Positions 59,673 to 64,000 of a DNA stretch of 64,000 nucleotides are shown here, in pieces. Position 1 is the stretch's first letter, and every line of letters starts with the position of its first letter. Position numbers and translations under genes: made by a program. The notes under the pieces are model-generated. The model worked only from the letters and a program-made list of their open reading frames with translations, ran no database searches and was not told the origin of the DNA. This DNA comes from Theristus sp. LFF4_11 (Eukaryota > Nematoda > Chromadorea > Monhysterida > Xyalidae): positions 124,001 to 188,000 of the forward strand of contig JASANC010004087.1 in NCBI GenBank assembly GCA_030248135.1, written 5' to 3'.

Positions 59673-59884
59673 ACAACTATGGTGTGAATTTCCAGAACCC
59701 TTTTCATGCTAAAAATAAAAAACTCAAAGGGTTGGAGAACTGCGAAATTCAGATCTGTTTTATTCAACAGCTCAAATGCATTTTTGTATTGACGACGACG
59801 ACGACGTCGTCGCTTAATTTTTGCGTGTGAACTGAAAGACAAAAGCCTGAAAGGTTTAGGTAGGATTAGGAACCTACAACGAGC

Positions 59885-60642
59885 CATAGTTGTTCCAGAG
59901 CCGAGGGGTTGGGGGCAGTACCGTGGGCGGGGGGGGGTACACACCCCCCCCAGAGCACCAGAGACCGTCGGGTGGAGGGGGGGGGGTGGGGGGGCACCGT
60001 GCCACCCCCCCCTAAAACCGGGCACCCCCCCCATCGGACCCCCCCCCTCGAAAATTTGGCCGACCCCCCCCCCCAGTACCGTGGGCGGGGGGGGGGGTGG
60101 GGGCCCCCCAGAAAATTTTCTACAATAGTGCACCCCCCCCCCATGGCCCATCGCCTGGGGGGGTGTCAGCTGTACCATGACTGACACCCCCACTGAAAAA
60201 TTTTCGGCCCCCCCCCCCCACGTGACGCCACGCCCCCCCCCCTCGAAAATTTGCTTTCGCCTTCGGTACTGGTGGGGGTGTACACCCCCCCAGAGCACCA
60301 GAGACCGTCGGGTGGGGGGGGGGGGGGGGGGAACCACCGTGCCCCCCCCCCCTAAAACCGGGCACCCCCCCCCCCATCGGACCCCCCCCCCCTCGAAAAT
60401 TTGGCCGACACCCCCCCACCCCCCATGAAATTTTGTCTGGCGGAGACCCCCCCCCCCCCAAAATTTTATGCACACCCTAAATTTTTTTCGAAAATCATGA
60501 TTTTTTGTCTATAAAGTCTATAATATAAGCTGAATATATGATAACTTGACCATCTTCATTGTAATTTCAAAGATTTTGCAGCTAAATTTAGCGTTTTTCC
60601 TTTAAAATTTAAGCGAAAAAATTTCATGGGGGGGGGGTGGGG
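59885..60642 (-). repeat. Poly-G-rich dispersed repeats, two adjoining inverted copies
   Basis: Reverse complements of the 7.4-kb and 18.3/21.0-kb repeats: CAGAGCACCAGAGACCGTCG occurs twice (59951 and 60294), along with CGAAAATTTGGCCGAC and TGATTTTTTGTCTATAAAGT. Proline/glycine-rich ORFs on both strands are artefacts of the homopolymers. Confidence 0.8.
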
Positions 60643-60650
60643 GGAATCAT

Positions 60651-62467
60651 AGACAAAAGACCGCACGTACCAAAAGACCGCACGTGCCAAAAGACCGCAA
60701 GACCAAAATACCGCAGATTGGTGTGGAACCAAAATACCGCACGTGCCAAAAGACCGCACGAGCATTTAGAAAGTCGGTTCCGCTGATTCTATGTCGATTT
60801 TACAATTGCATCAAGCAACATTCGTATCATTTCTTGTGATAAATCGTGTTGTTTTCCTTTGTTCATTGTTCGAGTTTCACTTTTACGCAACAAAAATGTT
60901 TTTCTTCGTTCAGTAGATTTGGAACACGGCCAAATAGCGTTTTCGGGGTTCAGTGGATTTGGAACACGGCCAAATAGTAAAAATGATTGTGGACACAGCC
61001 TTTAAAGCTCACTTTTGTTCCATAATTTCTCATGGATTATCAAAATTGGCTGAGGGAATCGTGAGCTTTCTGTTGGCAGTCTGCGCGTTTCACCGTGTTT
61101 GTCTTGTGCACCAACCTGTCACGCAACTCTACCGGCGCTGTGCTCAACCGATTTCAACGAAGTACGGCTCAATCAACTCAGTAGAACACCAGCAACACGG
61201 TGATGTGTCGTTTGTGGTTAGTTCCATTTTTTTTTTCAAAAACCCAAAAAAATCCAAAATCACAATAAATTTGTGTTTTGTCGTTTTCACACTTTTTTTA
61301 TTGCAAAGCAGCCGATGCTAAATAAAACAACAACCAACAACAAACGACATATCAACGTGTTCCCGCTGCTCTGCTGAGTTGATTGAGTGATAGATCATGA
61401 AAATTGGCTGGGGGAATCGTGAGCTGGGCGACGTTTTCTGCTGACAATCTGCGCGTTTCACCGTGTGTGTCGCGCGCGCCGACCTGTCACGCAGCACTGC
61501 CGGCGCTGTGCTTGACCGATTTCGACGAACGACAGCTCAATCAATTCAGCAGAACACCGGCAACACGATGATGTGTCGCTTGTGGTTAGTTCCAATCATT
61601 TTTTTTTAAAACCAAAAAAGTCCAAAATTACCATAAATTGGTGTTTTGTCGTTTTTCACACTTTTTTATTGCAAAGAAACCAAGGCTGAATTAAACAACA
61701 ACCAACAACAAACGACATATCAACGTGTTCCCGCTGCTCTGCTGAGTTGATTGAGTCATGGATCATGAAAATTGGCCGAGGGAATCGTGAGCTGGGCGAC
61801 GTTTTCTGTTGACAATCTGCTCGTTTCACCGTGTGTCGCGCGCGCCGACCTGTCACGCAGCACTGCCGGCGCTGTGCTTGACCGATTTCGACGAACGACA
61901 GCTCAATCAATTCAGCAGAACACCGGCAACGCGATGATGTGTCGTTTGCGGCTGGTTCCGATCTTAATTTTTGAAAACCAAAAATCCAAAGTCACCAAAA
62001 ATTTGTGTTTTTTCGTTTTTCGCACTTTTTTTATTGCGCGTCAACCGAGGTTGAATAAAACAAAAACCATCCATAAACGACGCGTTATCATGTTCCGGGT
62101 GCTCTGCTAATTTGATTGAGCCATGGATTGCCAAAATCGGCCAAGGAAATCGTGATCTGGACGACGTTATGTGTTCGTTGCTTGTGCTTTGCGACATGTG
62201 TCTTGTGCGCCGACCTGTCACGCGATTCTGCCGGCGCTGTGCTCAACCGATTTCAAGGATCGACGACTCAATCAATGATTTTTGTGGAATAAAAAAGAAT
62301 AGGAAGACAAAATAAACATTAAAAAAACATATCATAATCACGTACGCAGTGAATGGTTTTGGTGCGGTCTTTTGGCACGTGCGGTATTTTGGTTTGATAG
62401 CATCTGCGGTCTTTTGGTCACAAAAAAATCTCAAATCTGCGGTCTTTTGGCACGTGCGGTCTTTTGT
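60651..62467. mobile_element. Foldback element with CAAAAGACCGCACGTGC repeat arms, large copy
   Basis: The left arm (60651-60770) repeats CCAAAAGACCGCACGTGC and ACCAAAATACCGCA. The right arm (about 62360-62467) holds the reverse complements (GGTGCGGTCTTTTGGCACG, GCACGTGCGGTCTTTTG). The interior is mostly a tandem array of a ~365-bp unit. The small copy at 18.63-18.96 kb shares the arms and the right-hand junction sequence. No transposase ORF is recognised, so it is likely non-autonomous. Confidence 0.85.
61030..62280 (+). repeat. ~365-bp tandem repeat, about 3.4 units
   Basis: Unit starts near 61030, 61391, 61757 and 62122 (spacing 361, 366, 365), each with a CATGGATCATGAAAATTGGC-like start, a CACCGTGTGT segment, GCCGACCTGTCACGC, CTGCCGGCGCTGTGCTTGAC and a pyrimidine-rich end. 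The units are diverged and carry different frame breaks, so they are not coding. Confidence 0.85.
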
Positions 62468-62475
62468 CCGCAAGC

Positions 62476-62613
62476 CGGTGGGGGGGGGTGGGTGGACCCC
62501 CCCCACAGAAAATTTTAAAAAAATGCACCCCCCATGGGACCCCCCTGGGGGGGTCCCACGTTACCATAGGTTGGACCCCCCCTCACTTTTTGGTCGGCAC
62601 CCCCCCCCACGGC
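62476..62613 (-). repeat. Poly-G repeat, GTGGGCCC variant, inverted
   Basis: Reverse complement of the 9.83-9.97 kb segment (CACTTTTTGGTCGGCACCCC; GTCCCACGTTACCATAGG). Confidence 0.7.
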
Positions 62614-62619
62614 GAATCA

Positions 62620-64000
62620 TAGACAAAAGTTTTAATGTTTTAATTTTATGGGTGGATTTTATTAAAAAAACTATTTCTGATATAGCTTTACAACCGTTGT
62701 ACTTGAATCAGTTTTTATATTTTGCAACTGACCGCTTGCTCACCCAAAAAATGGGTAAAATGTTGATTTTTTTGCTTTTTTTATATGTTTTCGTTTCACA
62801 GTGAAAAAAAATCAGTTCAGAAGTAACTTTTAATTTTAATTTTTAATTCTCTAAGAGGTTTTCAAGAACGCTGAATTTGAATCTGATTTTAGATTTTTGC
62901 CCGGGCATTTTTTGCCTAAAAATTGGGCAAAAACGCCTTTTTCGCGTTTTCCAGTGATTTTTGTTTTAATTTCTAATTTTAAGTGCGGATTTTTATTTAC
63001 AAAAAAACTGTTTTCTAACAGCTTTATTACTGCTATACTTGAATACGTTATTATATTTTGTAACGGACCACTTTCTCACCCAAAAATGGGTAAAATATGG
63101 ATTTTCTGCCGTTTTCAGACGTTTTCGTTTCATAGTAATAAATAAGTTTGAAAACAATTTTTAAAACCCCTTCCTAGAAGGTCCCAAATGCGCCGAATCC
63201 ATATCTGTAGGCAAATTTTACAACTGACCCATTATTAACCCTTATAAATGGGTAAAAATCTACACTGTAGTCTTTCTGTTGACGTTTTTCTTTTTTGTGT
63301 TTGAACCAGACTTGTAAATTGATGTTAAATTGTCCTCTTACGCCGCTGAAGTTGAAATTGTTTTTGGTTTTTTAAAACTGGTGCTTTTTCCCCAATTTTA
63401 CCTAATTGGGTAAAAACTGTCACTCTCAGCTTTTTGTTTGAAACTTACATTATGAATGGTTTTGCGTTTCTTTGATGCTTGAGATTGATGAATTCAAGTC
63501 TGATGTCATGCACCGAGACTACTGTTTTAACCCAAAAGGGTAAAAAGTGGGGCAAAATATAAGGGTAAATGTATATTCGGTATGGGTACATGTCAGTCTG
63601 TCAGTCTTGAGAAAAAACTTGAGAGCTTTAGAAAATAAAAGACTAATGAAAATGAAATACACTAACTAGAATACAGAACCTTTTAACCTTTACAAACTTG
63701 TTTCTCGCAAAAAGCAAAAAGACCTGAATTAAGGCAAGTGCATAAGTATTTACCCTTTTGGGTTAAAACACTAATCTCGGTGCATGACAGCAGACTTGAA
63801 TTCATCAATCTCAAGCATCAAAGAAACGCGAAACCATGCATAATGTACGTTTCAAACAAAAAGCTGAAAGTGACAGTTTTTACCCAATTGGGTAAAATTG
63901 GGATAAAAATGTACCAGTATTAAAAAACCAAAAACAAATTCAATTTCAGCGGCGTAAAAAACAAATTAACATCAATTAACAAGTCTGGTTCAAACACAAA
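62620..64000. repeat. Large palindromic repeat with ACCCAAAA/TGGGTAAAA motifs, cut by the window end
   Basis: 63294-63544 is an imperfect reverse complement of 63750-64000, around a ~205-bp centre. The pairing reaches the last base, so the right arm continues outside. To the left, related blocks recur at about 325-bp spacing (TCACCCAAAAAATGGGTAAA at 62739 and TCACCCAAAAATGGGTAAAA at 63076), suggesting that each arm is itself a degenerate tandem array. No coding sequence recognised. Confidence 0.8.

Noticed and set aside
1..64000. CRISPR arrays, bacterial promoters, riboswitches or replication origins
   Set aside because: The window is eukaryotic and intron-containing. The short repeats are foldback arms or satellites without spacer structure.

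Overview
The window is metazoan nuclear DNA. Its genes are split by GT-AG introns, and several exons align by eye with conserved animal proteins. A patched-related (PTR-type) sterol-sensing protein, an anosmin-1/kal-1 gene and T-rich TTTCAG-like acceptors suggest a nematode or close relative. That assignment is an inference. The species cannot be read from the sequence.

Layout. 1.2-7.3 kb: two conserved genes on the minus strand, a PSTAIRE cyclin-dependent kinase (301 aa, 7 exons) and proteasome subunit alpha type-1 (276 aa, 9 exons). 7.4-22.7 kb: a dense nest of mobile DNA. It holds poly-G-rich dispersed repeats, a 5'-truncated non-LTR retrotransposon, two tRNA-headed SINE families that share a 3' tail, a 3.76-kb element with about 570-bp terminal inverted repeats carrying two nested foldback insertions with 8-bp target duplications, and a 1.3-kb foldback built almost wholly from octamer repeats. 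23.3-27.3 kb: the PTR gene on the plus strand (936 aa, 8 exons). 27.36-27.49 kb: a mariner-type MITE with TA target duplication. 28.4-44.0 kb: a kal-1/anosmin-1 gene on the minus strand (814 aa, 14 exons) with introns of 6.6 and 4.0 kb. 46.8-57.5 kb: two tandem paralogous genes on the minus strand for an unrecognised secreted family rich in N-glycosylation sequons. They share exon phases, a signal peptide, and polybasic (furin-like) cleavage motifs near both ends of the chain. 58.9-64.0 kb: a second repeat block, with inverted copies of the poly-G repeats, another foldback element and a large palindrome cut by the window edge.

The genes do not form one pathway. The CDK and proteasome genes are housekeeping. 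The PTR, anosmin-like and paralogous secreted proteins all act at or outside the cell surface. The most novel-looking items are the paralogous secreted-protein pair and the set of foldback elements whose arms are made of short tandem repeats of quite different unit (8, 15 and about 17 bp). I spliced all gene models by hand. Exon sums come out in frame, but no transcript evidence was available.
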